Assembly (NCBI GenBank): GCA_012295275.1
Contig: CM022675.1
Span: forward strand, 4,866,978-4,930,977
Source: Chrysomallon squamiferum
Lineage: Eukaryota > Mollusca > Gastropoda > Neomphalida > Peltospiridae
Direction: 5' to 3'
Length of the DNA stretch: 64,000 bases
Position 1 is the first letter of the stretch. The number at the start of each line of letters is the position of its first letter. The translations under genes were made by a program, and so were the position numbers. Positions 36,429 through 54,000 of this stretch are shown here, in pieces. The notes below the pieces were generated by a model. It had not been told where the DNA came from, did no database searches, and saw nothing but the letters and a program-made list of their open reading frames with translations.

Positions 36429-37021
36429 TTAGCGAGATTCTTTTAAATCAGAATTTTCCAGAACAAAATAAAAATTTCCACTGCCTTCAGAAACGTTGTC
36501 GTTGTTGTCGGAATCGTCGTGGACGTTATCAGAGATTTCTGATTTCGTTGTGTCAATAAGTCTATATAGACTGGGTAGCGATAATTCTGAAGTCACTTTA
36601 TCAAGCGATGTCGTAGCTGTCACTTTCAGGATGGTTAATATGGTTATACACTTCTGATGTTCTCGTCGCAGTTGCCCGGTTTCTGTCCATGGTGTCGTAG
36701 TCTTCAGAATTCACGAAGTGGCTGTAGACGTCAGATACAGTTGCAGTTGTCTTTTCTTTGTTTGTGCTGTCGTAGTCGCTGTCTTTGTCGACACCAAGCA
36801 GGTTGTAGATATTTTTTCTTATCACAGGTATCGTAGTCACCGTTGTCGTCCACAGCAAGGTTGTTGTAGATGTTAGATGTACGAGTTGTCGTATTTGATG
36901 TATCTGTGTTGTTGTAGTCTCCGTCATGACTGCTTATACAAGTATATACATTTATACATACATATATATATATATATATATATGTTATTATTTTGTGTGT
37001 GTTTGTGTGCGTGCATGTTTG

Positions 37022-37066
<45 letters not shown>

Positions 37067-37142
37067 ATCATGGAACTATCATCATTATCGTCGTTGTTCT
37101 TATTGTTATTTTTCTTGTTCTATTGTTATTGTTATTGTTCCA

Positions 37143-37229
<87 letters not shown>

Positions 37230-38071
37230 GTTATTGTTATTGTTATTGTTATTGTTATGTCTGGTTAGGACAAAGAAAAACTTACTGACCAGGTATGTTT
37301 TTTCTGTTATCAACTTCAGACTGTGCGTTCTTTAAGTGGAGTTGTGTCCCTTTTGTTATACTGAGACGTTGGTGCTGCACTGATGTTATGAGTAGTAGAC
37401 TCTGGTAGCTGTTCTGTCGGTGCTGAAGATGTCGGTATTTTCAATGTTGTTGTTTCTACGGTACATGGCCATAACCAGGTAGTTGTCGATGATGGTGTTC
37501 TTGCAGACTTTGTTGTGTTTTTGTCTACAATTCAGAGAAGTTAACATAATATCAGATGTAAAAGAGACTAATTAACAAAATATATCAAATGTTAATCAAA
37601 AATGATTAATAAATAACATTAGTCATTTACGGTAGTTTGTACTTGAAATGAATAAACATATTAACAACGACATCAACAATTATTATTTCTCCTCTTTTTG
37701 GTTACATTTTCATTTAATAATAACAACAACAACAACAAAAACAGAAATAATAATAAATAAAATAAATAAAATAAAGAAGTAAAGAAATTAATTAATTAAT
37801 AAAGAAGAAGAAAAAGGTATAGTTACATTTTTAACAAACTGATTTCTTTTTTAAATTAGACGTTGAAATGTTTATATGAACTTTGAATCGGGGAGGGAAA
37901 GATAGCCACTTCCAAACCTTTGTCCACGTCATGCTTTCTGTAAACTTTGCATCATTATAATGTTCATGTATTACTGAACCTATTAGAAAACACAAACCTT
38001 TGTCCACGTCATGCTTTCTGTAAACTTTGCATCATTATAATGTTCATGTATTACTGAACTATTAGAAAAAA
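36429..38071 (-). pseudogene. P5: 3' fragment of the receptor family
   Basis: Contains a tail exon part (36601 to about 36930) ending SEVYNHINHPESDSYDIA-stop, a stalk exon (37290-37524) and a CTLD2 C-half exon (37827-37979). Lesions: a deletion in the tail (around 36815) shifts frame between NIYNNLAVDD and NIYNLLGVDKDSDY. The stalk exon is 235 nt with a one-base loss and an early TGA. The CTLD2 exon has TAA in place of the Gln codon of the usual LCQK end. No membrane exon is left between 36,930 and 37,270, where TA, GA and TTA repeats sit. Part of the CTLD2 exon is tandemly duplicated (about 37912-37991 and 37993-38071). Confidence 0.78.
37028..37231. repeat. (GA)n and (TTA)n microsatellites in P5
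   Basis: GA run 37028-37062 and TTA run 37146-37231, occupying the place where a membrane exon would be expected. Confidence 0.95.
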
Positions 38072-40930
<2,859 letters not shown>

Positions 40931-40934
40931 AACT

Positions 40935-43900
40935 TTAATAAAATCTAAATATTTACTTTAATTTTAATTTATAATCATTTGAACTAAACATCATTTTAAT
41001 AAAATGGAAATAAAATATTTTGAAAAGTAATCTTAGCATTATATATAGCGAAACAAAATCATAAATAATATTTTATAATAATTATAATTTTTACTCTCTT
41101 AAAAGAAACAAACTTTACGCCAAGTAAACCAATGACGTAACATTCGGTAATTTCCGTATTTCTTGCGGGTATAAATATGACGTCAACAATTGAACTCAAT
41201 GTGACTCGATCGCTTCCTTGGAGAAAGACGTCGTTCTGAAGGTGAATGTGATTGTTAATTGTTTTTTTTAATTTTTAGACTAATATTTCTGTGTTTAGCA
41301 ATTCTTGGATTACTAAGTCAGTGTGTTTACTAAGTGTTGGATTATTAAGTACTGGATTATTTACTCTGTTGTTACTAATTCTGCTGGATATTGTCCGTGA
41401 GTACAAAAAACTAATTCTGTTTTGTTTCGTTTTTCAGAGACTTGATCTAAATGCTGATTCAGCATACTAGAAATAAACTGTGGTTTTTGATCGGAAATCA
41501 ATTTTCAAAATTGGTATTTTTGTAATATCAAATTTGGCATACTCCGATCTATGTTGCATTGGCGAACCGTCTAAATTTGCGTCTAAATCATAGTATAACC
41601 TTTTATTATTATCATTTTTGTATTTTTTGGTTTTGAGGACGCTTCGAAATTTATTAACAATTATTATGGTAGTTAGTCAGAGAAACAGTATACGACACAA
41701 AGCAAAATATCATTTATGTTTAGGTATTATAGACAAACACGCAAAGAGATACAGACACACATATATAGATTCATACACGCCTACATATAAGTATATATAT
41801 ATATATATATATATGTCGATTGTACAGATCTACAGATATCAAGACATACACATATAGATAGATAAAAAGCCACACATAACTATAGACACACATATACATA
41901 CACATACACTGGTACATGGGTGTAGATAAAGATAGAAATAGGTACACATTGATAAACAACTACAGACAATAGACTCACTTTGAAAAAACCTACACATAAT
42001 GATAGAAACAGATATAGACTGATAAACACTTACAGATAGCAATATATAAGGTACAGATTGAGATATATGTATAGAAAGCGAAAACACACATGTATAAAGA
42101 TACACGCCTACAGATAACGATAGATACACAATATGGGTTAGGAGACAGCTGCAGATAACGAAGATACATTGATATACCTACACATAACGATAAATACATT
42201 TATAGATTAATACACACCTGTAGATAACGATAGATACAGACATAGACTGATACAGTTAGAGAGAACCATATTCACATATAATTGATACACACCTGCAGAT
42301 AAAGACAGATACACATATATATTAATAAACACCTGATATAAGATATATATATGGATAATAAACACCTGTATATATATATATGTAGAATTGAATATAGATA
42401 TAGACTGATTGACACACACCTATGGATAACGATAGACACAGGTACAGATTAATACATATATATATACTTAACACACCTAGATACAGAGAGATTAAATCAG
42501 ACCTAAGAAAAAAATACATACAGATATAGATAAATGACTTAGATAATGATAAATACATATATAGATTAACACACACCTAAAGAATAGGATAGATAGATAT
42601 ATAGATTAACAAAGATATAAAAAAGAAAAAAAATAATGACAGATAGATAAAGATCATACACACCTAATGAAAACGATAGATAAAAATATAGAAAAAGAAA
42701 ATAATAGATAGAGATACAGAAAACGACAGATACAGGTATAGATCAAAACACAACTAAAGATAAACGATACATTCAGAGATAGATTAATTCACACCTATAG
42801 CTGCCAGCAGAAACATATATAGATTAACAGACACATACAGATAAAGATATAAAGAGATATTGATACATAATGATAACGATAGACAGTGATAAAGATTAAG
42901 ATAAAGACCCCTATAGGTCACGATAGATACAGGTATAGATCAATACACACATATACGCAATAATATATACAGATATAGATTAATACCAACATAATGATAA
43001 CTGTAGACACAGTGATAGACTAATACACACCAGTAACTAACACAGACAGAAACAGATATAGATTAACACTGACCTGTAGATAACGATATATACAGGTATA
43101 GATTAATACACACCTATGGATAAAGATACATACAGATAACAGACATCTGTATATAATGAGTGAAACAGATATAGATTAATAGAAACCTATAGATAATGAG
43201 ACATACAAATAGAGATTAATACAGACTTACATATAACGACATGTACAGATATAGGTTAATAAATACCTACAGATAACAAGATAGAGATTAATACCTCTGT
43301 AAATCAAGATGGCTACATATACAGACTAATTCTCACCCCACAGACAACTACAGAAGCAGATATAGATCAATACACACCTAAAGATAACAATCCATAGAGA
43401 TAGAAAGATAAATACATACCTATAGATAAACATAGACAGAGATATAGATTAATACACACCTAAAGGAAAAGGTACATACAGATATAGATAAAGATAACGA
43501 TAGATACAGATATAGATCAATATGCACCTAAAAATAACGATAGAAAGACATGCAGATTAATACACACCTATAGATTAATACACACCTCCGATTAATACGC
43601 ACCTAAAGATTAATACACACCTGTAGATAATGATATATACAGATATAGTTTAATAGGCACCTACAGATCACGATACAGAGAAGTATAGATTAAGACATAC
43701 ATATAGATTATTATACACCTAAAGATAACGACAGATACTGATACAGATTAATGTAGACTATAGATAACAATATATATTGATTAATAGAGAGCTCTAGATC
43801 ACCACATAAACAGATATAGATTAACATACGCACCGATAGATGATTAGAGATACAGATACAGATTAAAACAGACTAACAGATAACAATGGATACAGATATA

Positions 43901-45000
43901 GATAGAGTAATACACACCTAAAGATAAAGATACATACAGATATAAATTAATATATACCTGAAGATAAAAAGAGATACAGATATAGATAAAGATAAAAGAT
44001 ATTTAGATAAAGATAACAATAGATACAGTTATAGATTAATACACACCTATAGTAACAATAGATAGAGATTTCGCACTAATACAAAGGTATATATCACGAC
44101 TAAAACATATATAGATTAATAGACGCCTCTGGAAAATGATAGATATAGATATAGATTAATACACACCTATAGATACCGATAGAAACATACTTGGTTTAAT
44201 ATAAAGATACAGATAATGATAAATACAGATATAGATTAATAACTACCTATATATAACGATAGATGCAGATACAGATTAGTACATACCTAACGATAACTGT
44301 AGAAATAGATATAGACTAATAGACACCAATAGATAACGATAGATATCTGGAAAAGATAGATACAGACATAGATTAAGACACACCTAAAGATAATGATATA
44401 TTCAGATATGCATTAATACACACCTAAAGATAATGATATATACAGATAATGATTAATGCACACCTACAGATAAAGAAAGATACAGATACAGATAAAGATA
44501 ACATGAGATTAATACGCAACTGTAGAGAAGTAGAAACGCAAATACATATTAATGCACATCAAACGATAAATAAAGATAGAGATATAGATTAATACACACC
44601 TAAAGATAAAGACAGATACACATATAGAAAAAGATAATGATAGAAACAGATGTAGATTAATACACACCTACATATACATACATACAGATACAGAGTAATG
44701 CACACTATAGATAAGTATAAATATAGATATATATTAATACACCTAAAGATAACAATAGATACAAATATAGATTGATACACACCTAAAGATAAAGACAGAT
44801 ACACATACAGAAAAGATAATGATAGAAACAGATATAGATTAATACACACCTATAGATAACGATATATAAGTAAATAAATTAATACAGATCTATATATAAA
44901 GATATATACAGATATAGATTAATGCACACCTACATATGATACATTCAGATATACATTGACACAACCCTACATATAATGATAGATACAGATGCAGATTGAT
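40935..45000 (+). repeat. Left arm of large inverted repeat
   Basis: Reads as the reverse complement of about 59,640-64,000. Examples: 41221-41260 (GAGAAAGACGTCGTTCTGAA) against 63690-63725, the TA run at 41790-41815 against 63113-63145, and the GCTGCCAGCAGAAACA phrase at 42,803 against 62,086. The arms are visibly diverged (several substitutions per 40 bases), so they are not a simple read-through artefact. The outer 1.3 kb is unique-type sequence; the inner part is diverged 40-bp satellite. Confidence 0.85.
41170..41477 (+). promoter_or_regulatory. Left-arm inward promoter with splice-like signals
   Basis: TATAAATA at 41170-41177 flanked by CRE-like TGACGT sites (41131 and 41178). Downstream are AAG/GTGAAT (donor at 41242), TGTGTTTAG (acceptor to 41298), CC/GTGAGT (donor at 41397), TTTCGTTTTTCAG (acceptor to 41437) and AATAAA (41472-41477). 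This could be a small three-exon noncoding transcript; no convincing protein is encoded. The same signals occur inverted in the right arm. Confidence 0.45.
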
Positions 45001-48000
45001 ACACACCTACATATAATGATAGATACAGATATAGATTGATACACACTTACATATAATGATAGATACAGATGTAGATTGATACACACCTACATATAATGAT
45101 AGATACAGATGTAGATTGATACACACTTACATATAATGATAGATACAGATGTAGATTGATGCACACTTACATATAATGATAGATGGAGATGTAGATTGAT
45201 ACACACTTACACATAATGATAGATACAGATGTAGATTGATACACACATAATGATAGATGGAGATATAGATTGATACACACTTACATATAATGATAGATAC
45301 AGATGTAGATTGATACACACTTACATATAATGATAGATACAGATATAGATTGATACACACTTACATATAATGATAGATACAGATATACATTGATATACAC
45401 TTACATATAATGATAGATACAGATGTAGATTGATGCACACTTACATATAATGATAGATACAGATGTAGATTGATACACACTTACATATAATGATAGATAC
45501 AGATGTAGATTGATACACACTTACATATAATGATAATATAAATGATAGATACAGATGTAGATTGAGATATAGATATATAGATGATACACACTTACATATA
45601 ATGATAGATACAGATGTAGATTGATACACAGTTACATATAATGATAATACAGATAGATGCAGATGTAGATTGATACACTTACATATAATGATAGATACAG
45701 ATGTAGATTGATACACACATATAATGATAGATGGAGATGTAGATTGATATACACTTACATATAATGATAGATACAGATGTAGATTGATACACACTTACAT
45801 ATAATGATAGATACAGATGTAGATTGATACACACTTACATATAATGATAGATAGAGATGTAGATTGATACACACTTACATATAATGATAGATACAGATGT
45901 AGATTGATACACACTTACATATAATGATAGATACAGATGCAGATTGATACAACCCTACATATAATGATAGATACAGATATACATTGATACACACTTACAT
46001 ATAATGATAGATACAGATATACATTGATACACACTTACATATACTGATAGATACAGATGCAGATTGATACACACCTACATATAATGATATATACAGATTG
46101 ATACACACTTACATTTCATGATAGATACAGATATAGATTGATGCACACATACATATAATGATAGATACAGATATAGATTGATACACACTTACACATAATG
46201 ATAGATGCAGATATAGATTGATACACACTTACATATAATGATAGATACAGATATAGATTGATACACACTTACATATAATGATAGATACAGATGTAGATTG
46301 ATACACACTTACATATAATGATAGATACAGATGTAGATTGATACACAGTTACACATAATGATAGATGCAGATGTATATTGATAAACACTTACATATAATG
46401 ATAGATAAAGAACTAGATTGATACACACATATAATGATATATGGAGATGTAGATTGATATACACTTACATATAATGATAGATACAGATGCAGATTGATAC
46501 ACACCTACATATAATGATAGATACAGATGTAGATTGATACACACCTACATATAATGATAGATACAAATGTAGATTGATACACACTTACATATAATGATAG
46601 ATACAGATGTAGATTGATGCACTTACATTTCATGATAGATACAGATATAGATTGATGCACACTTACTCATAATGATAGATACAGTTGTAGATTGATACAC
46701 ACCTACATATAATGATAGATACAGATATAGATTGATGCACATGATAGATACAGATGTAGATTGATATACACTTACATATAATGATAGATACAGATATAGA
46801 TTGATGCACATGATAGATACAGATGTAGATTGATATACACTTACATATAATGATAGATATAGATGTAGATTGATACACACTTACATATAATGATAGATAT
46901 AGATGTAGATTGATGCACATAGATACATGATAGATACAGATGTAGATAGATATACAATATATATAATGATAGATACAGATATAGATTGATGCACATGATA
47001 GATACAGATGTAGATTGATACACACTTACATATAATGATAGATAGTGATTTAGATTAATACACACTTACATATAATGATAGATACAGATATAGATTGATG
47101 CACACTTACATATAATGATAGATACAGATTTAGATTGATGCACACTTACATATAATGATATATACAGATTTAGATTGATGCAGACAGATGATAGATTACA
47201 TATAATGATAGATACAGATGTAGATTGATACACACTTACATATAATGATAGATACAGATATAGATTGATGCACCTGATAGATACAGATGTAGATTGATAC
47301 ACACTTACATATAATGATAGATAGTGATTTAGATTAATACACACTTACATATAATGATAGATAGAGATTTAGATTGATGCACACTTACATATAATGATAA
47401 TAGAGATGTATAAAGATAGATACAGATGTAGATTGATGCACACTTACACATACTGATAGATGCAGATATAGATTAATACACACTTACATATAATGATAAT
47501 AGAGATAAATAAAGATAGATACAGATGCAGATTGATGCACATGATAGATACAGATGTAGATTGATATATTGATATACACTTACATATAATGATAGATGCA
47601 GATGTAGATTGATGCACACTTACATATAATGATAGATGCAGATGTAGATTGATGCACACTTACATATAATGATAGATAGAGATTTAGATTGATGCACACT
47701 TACATATAATGATAGATATAGATGTAGATTGATACACACATACATATAATGATAGATATAGATATAGATTGATGCAGATGATAGATATAGATGTAGATTG
47801 ATACACATTAACATATAATGATAGATACAGATATAGATTGATGCACATGATAGATACAGATGTAGATTGATATACACTTACATATAATGATAGATATAGA
47901 TATAGATTGATACACACTTACATATAATGATAGATATAGATGTAGATTGATACAAAGTTACATATAATGATAGATATAGATATAGATTGATGCAGATGAT

Positions 48001-51000
48001 AGATATAGATGTAGATTGATACACACTTACATATAATGATAGATACAGATATAGATTGATGCACCTGATAGATACAGATGTAGATTGATACACACTTACA
48101 TATAATGATAGATAGTGATTTAGATTAATACACACTTACATATAATGATAGATAGTGATTTAGATTAATACACACTTACATATAATGATAGATAGAGATT
48201 TAGATTGATGCACACTTACATATAATGATAGATAGAGATTTAGATTGATGCACACTTACATATAATGATAATAGAGATGTATAAAGATAGATACAGATGC
48301 AGATTGATGCACACTTACATATAATGATAATAGAAATAGATTTAGATTGATGCACACTTATATATAATGATAATAGAGATGTATAAAGATAGATACAGAT
48401 GCAGATTGATGCACACTTACATATAATGATAGATAGAGATTTAGATTGATGCACACTTACATATAATGATAGATATAGATGTAGATTGGTACACACATAC
48501 ATATAATGATAGATATAGATATAGATTGATGCAGATGATAGATATAGATGTAGATTGATACACATTAACATATAATGATAGATACAGATATAGATTGATG
48601 CACATGATAGATACAGATGTAGATTGATATACACTTACATATAATGATAGATATAGATATAGATTGATACACACTTACATATAATGATAGATATAGATGT
48701 AGATTGATACAAAGTTACATATAATGATAGATATAGATATAGATTGATGCAGATGATAGATATAGATGTAGATTGATAGACACTTACATATAATGATAGA
48801 TACAGATATAGATTGATGCACATGATAGATACAGATGTAGATTGATACACACTTACATATAATGATAGATAGTGATTTAGATTAATACACACTTACATAT
48901 AATGATAGATAGAGATTTAGATTGATGCACACTTACATATAATGATAGATACAGATTTAGATTGATGCACACTTACATATAATGATAGATACAGATTTAG
49001 ATTGATGCACACTTACATATAATGATAGATACAGATTTAGATTGATGCACACTTACATATAATGATAGATAGAGATTTAGATTGATGCACACTTACATAT
49101 AATGATAATAGAGATGTATAAAGATAGATACAGATGCAGATTGATGCACACTTACATATAATGATAATAGAGATGTATAAAGATAGATACAGATACAGAT
49201 TGATGCACACTTACATATAATGAAAATACAAATATATAAAGATAGATACAGATGCAGATTGATGCACACTTACATATAATGATAGATAGAGATTTAGATT
49301 GATGCACACTTACATATAATGATAATAGAGATGTATAAAGATAGATACAGATGTAGATTGATGCACACTTACACATACTGATAGATGCAGATATAGATTA
49401 ATACACACTTACATATAATGATAATAGAGATAAATAAAGATAGATACAGATGCAGATTGATGCACATGATAGATACAGATGTAGATTGTAGATTGATGCA
49501 CACTTACATATAATGATAGATGCAGATGTAGATTGATGCACACTTACATATAATGATAGATAGAGATTTAGATTGATGCACACTTACATATAATGATAGA
49601 TATAGATGTAGATTGATACACACATACATATAATGATAGATATAGATATAGATTGATGCAGATGATAGATATAGATGTAGATTGATACACATTTACATAT
49701 AATGATAACAGATATAGATAGATACAGATACAGATATAGATTGATGCACATGATAGATACAGATGTAGATTGATATACACTTACATATAATGATAGATAT
49801 AGATATAGATTGATACACACTTACATATAATGATAGATATAGATGTAGATTGATACACACTTACATATAATGATAGATATAGATATAGATTGATGCAGAT
49901 GATAGATATAGATGTAGATTGAAACACACTTACATATAATGATAGATATAGATATAGATTGATACACACTTACATATAATGATAGATATAGATGTAGATT
50001 GATACACACTTACATATAATGATAGATACAGATATAGATTGATGCACATGATAGATATAGATGTAGATTGATACACATTAACATATAATGATAGATACAG
50101 ATATAGATTGATGCACATGATAGATACAGATGTAGATTGATACACACTTACATATAATGATAGATATAGATATAGATTGATACACACTTACATATAATGA
50201 TAGATATAGATGTAGATTGATACAAACTTACATATAATGATAGATATAGATATAGATTGATGCAGATGATAGATATAGATGTAGATTGATACACACATAC
50301 ATATAATGATAGATACAGATATAGATTGATGCAGATGATAGATATAGATGTAGATTGATACACATTAACATATAATGATAGATACAGATATAGATTGATG
50401 CACATGATAGATACAGATGTAGATTGATATACATTAACATATAATGATAGATACAGATATAGATTGATGCACATGATAGATACAGATGTAGATTGATATA
50501 CACTTACATATAATGATAGATATAGATATAGATTGATACACACTTACATATAAATAGATAGATATAGATGTAGATTGATACACAGTTACATATAATGATA
50601 GATATAGATATAGATTGATGCAGATGATAGATACAGATGTAGATTGATACACACTTACATATAATGATAGATACAGATTTAGATTGATACACACTTACAT
50701 ATAATGATAGATAGAGATTTAGATTAATACACACTTACATATAATGATAGATAGAGATTTAGATTGATGCACACTTACATATAATGATAGATACAGATTT
50801 AGATTGATGCACACTTACATATAATGATAGATAGAGATTTAGATTGATGCACACTTACATATAATGATAGATAGAGATTTAGATTGATGCACACTTACAT
50901 ATAATGATAATAGAGATGTTTAAAGATAGATACAGATGCAGATTGATGCACACTTACATATAATGATAATAGAGATGTATAAAGATAGATACAGATGCAG

Positions 51001-54000
51001 ATTGATGCACACTTACATATAATGATAATAGAGATGTATAAAGATAGATACAGATGCAGATTGATGCACACTTACATATAATGAAAATAGAAATATGTAA
51101 AGATAGATATAGATGTAGATTGATACACACTTACATATAATGATAGATACAGATATAGATTGATGCACCTGATAGATACAGATGTAGATTGATACACACT
51201 TACATATAATGATAGATAGTGATTTAGATTAATACACACTTACATATAATGATAGATAGAGATTTAGATTGATGCACACTTACATATAATGATAGATACA
51301 GATTTAGATTGATGCACACTTACATATAATGATAGATACAGATTTAGATTGATGCACACTTACATATAATGATAGATAGAGATTTAGATTGATGCACACT
51401 TACATATAATGATAATAGAGATGTATAAAGATAGATACAGATGCAGATTGATGCACACTTACATATAATGATAATAGAGATGTATAAAGATAGATACAGA
51501 TGCAGATTGATGCACACTTACATATAATGATAATAGAGATGTATAAAGATAGATACAGATGCAGATTGATGCACACTTACATATAATGAAAATAGAAATA
51601 TGTAAAGATAGATATAGATGTAGATTGATACACACTTACATATAATGATAGATACAGATATAGATTGATGCACTGATCTCTCTAGATATAGATAGATAGA
51701 TTAGATTGATACACACTTACATATAATGATAGATAGTGATTTAGATTAATACACACTTACATATAATGATAGATAAGGATTTAGATTGATGCACACTTAC
51801 ATATAATGATAGATACAGATATAGATTGATGCACACTTACATAAAATGATAGATATAGATATAGATTGATACACATATACATATAATGATAGATATAGAT
51901 ATAGATTGATGCAGATGATAGATACAGATGTAGATAGATACAGATGTAGATTGATACACACTTACATATAATGATAGATACAGATATAGATTGATGCACA
52001 CACTTAGATATAAAGATACAGATAGATATAGATGTAGATTGATACACACTTACATATAATGATAGATACAGATATAGATTGATGCACATGATAGATACAG
52101 ATGTAGATTGATACACACTTACATATAATGATAGATATAGATATAGATTGATACACACTTACATATAAAATAGATATAAAGATAGATAGATTTAGATTGA
52201 TGCACACTTACATATAATGATAGATATAGATAGTGATGATAGATATAGATGTAGATTGACACACATGATAGATATAGATGATAGATAGATACACTTACAT
52301 ATAGATTTAGATTGATGATACAGATTACATATAATGATAGATAGAGATTTAGATTGATGCACACTTACATATAATGATAGATAGAGATTTAGATTGATGC
52401 ACACTTACATATAATGATAGATAGAGATTTAGATTGATGCACACTTACATATAATGATAGATAGAGATTTAGATTGATGAACACTTACATATAATGATAG
52501 ATAGAGATTTAGATTGATGCACACTTACATATAATGATAATAGAGATGTATAAAGATAGATACAGATGCAGATTGATGCACACTTACATATAATGATAAT
52601 AGAGATATATAAAGATAGATACAGATGCAGATTGATGCACACTTACATATAATGATAGATAGAGATGATATAAAGATAGATACAGATGCAGATTGATACA
52701 CACTTACATATAATGATAGATACAGAGATGTACACTTACATATAATGATTGATACACACTTAGATATAATGATAGATATAGATTAGATTGATAAACACAT
52801 ACATATAATGAAGATAGATATATGTAAAGATAGATATAGATGTAGATTGATACACACTTACATATAATGATAGATACAGATATAGATTGATGTAGACCTG
52901 ATAGATGATAGATACAGATAGATTGATACACACTTACATATAATGATAGATACAGATATAGATTGATACACACTTACATATGATAGATACAGATGTAGAT
53001 TGATATATACATAGATAGATACATATAATGATAGATAGATAGATTTAGATTAGATTGATACACTTACATATAATGATAGATAGAGATTTAGATTGATGCA
53101 CATACATATAATGATAGATAGTGATTTAGATTAATACACACTTACATATAATGATAGATAGAGATTTAGATTGATGCACACTTACATATAATGATAGATA
53201 CAGATTTAGATTGATGCACACTTACATATAATGATAGATAGAGATTTAGATTGATGCACACTTACATATAATGATAATAGAGATGTATAAAGATAGATAC
53301 AGATGTAGATTGATGCACACTTACACATACTGATAGATGCAGATATAGATTAATACACACTTACATATAATGATAATAGAGATAAATAAAGATAGATACA
53401 GATGCAGATTGATGCACATGATAGATACAGATGTAGATTGATATACACTTACATATAATGATAGATGCAGATGTAGATTGATGCACACTTACATATAATG
53501 ATAGATAGAGATTTAGATTGATGCACACTTACATATAATGATAGATATAGATGTAGATTGATACACACATACATATAATGATAGATATAGATATAGATTG
53601 ATGCAGATGATAGATATAGATGTAGATTGAAACACACTTAACATATAATGATAGATTGAAACACACTTACATATAAGGATAGATATGGATATAGATTGAT
53701 GCACATGATAGATACAGATGTAGATTGATATACACTTACATATAATGATAGAGATAGATATAGATTGATACACACTTACATATAATGATAGATATAGATG
53801 TAGATTGATACATACTTACATATAATAATAGATATAGATATAGATTGATAGACTTACATATAATAATAGATATAGATATAGATTGATGCAGATGATAGAT
53901 ATAGATGTAGATTGATACACACTTACATATAATGATAGATACAGATATAGATTGATACACACTTACATATAGATATAGATGTAGATTGATACACACTTAC

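Noticed and set aside
36926-37313. Long Tyr, Ile, Leu or Asn homopolymer-type peptides
   Set aside because: Translation of GA and TTA microsatellites; the same holds at 13150-13452, 28053-28746 and 38520-38854.
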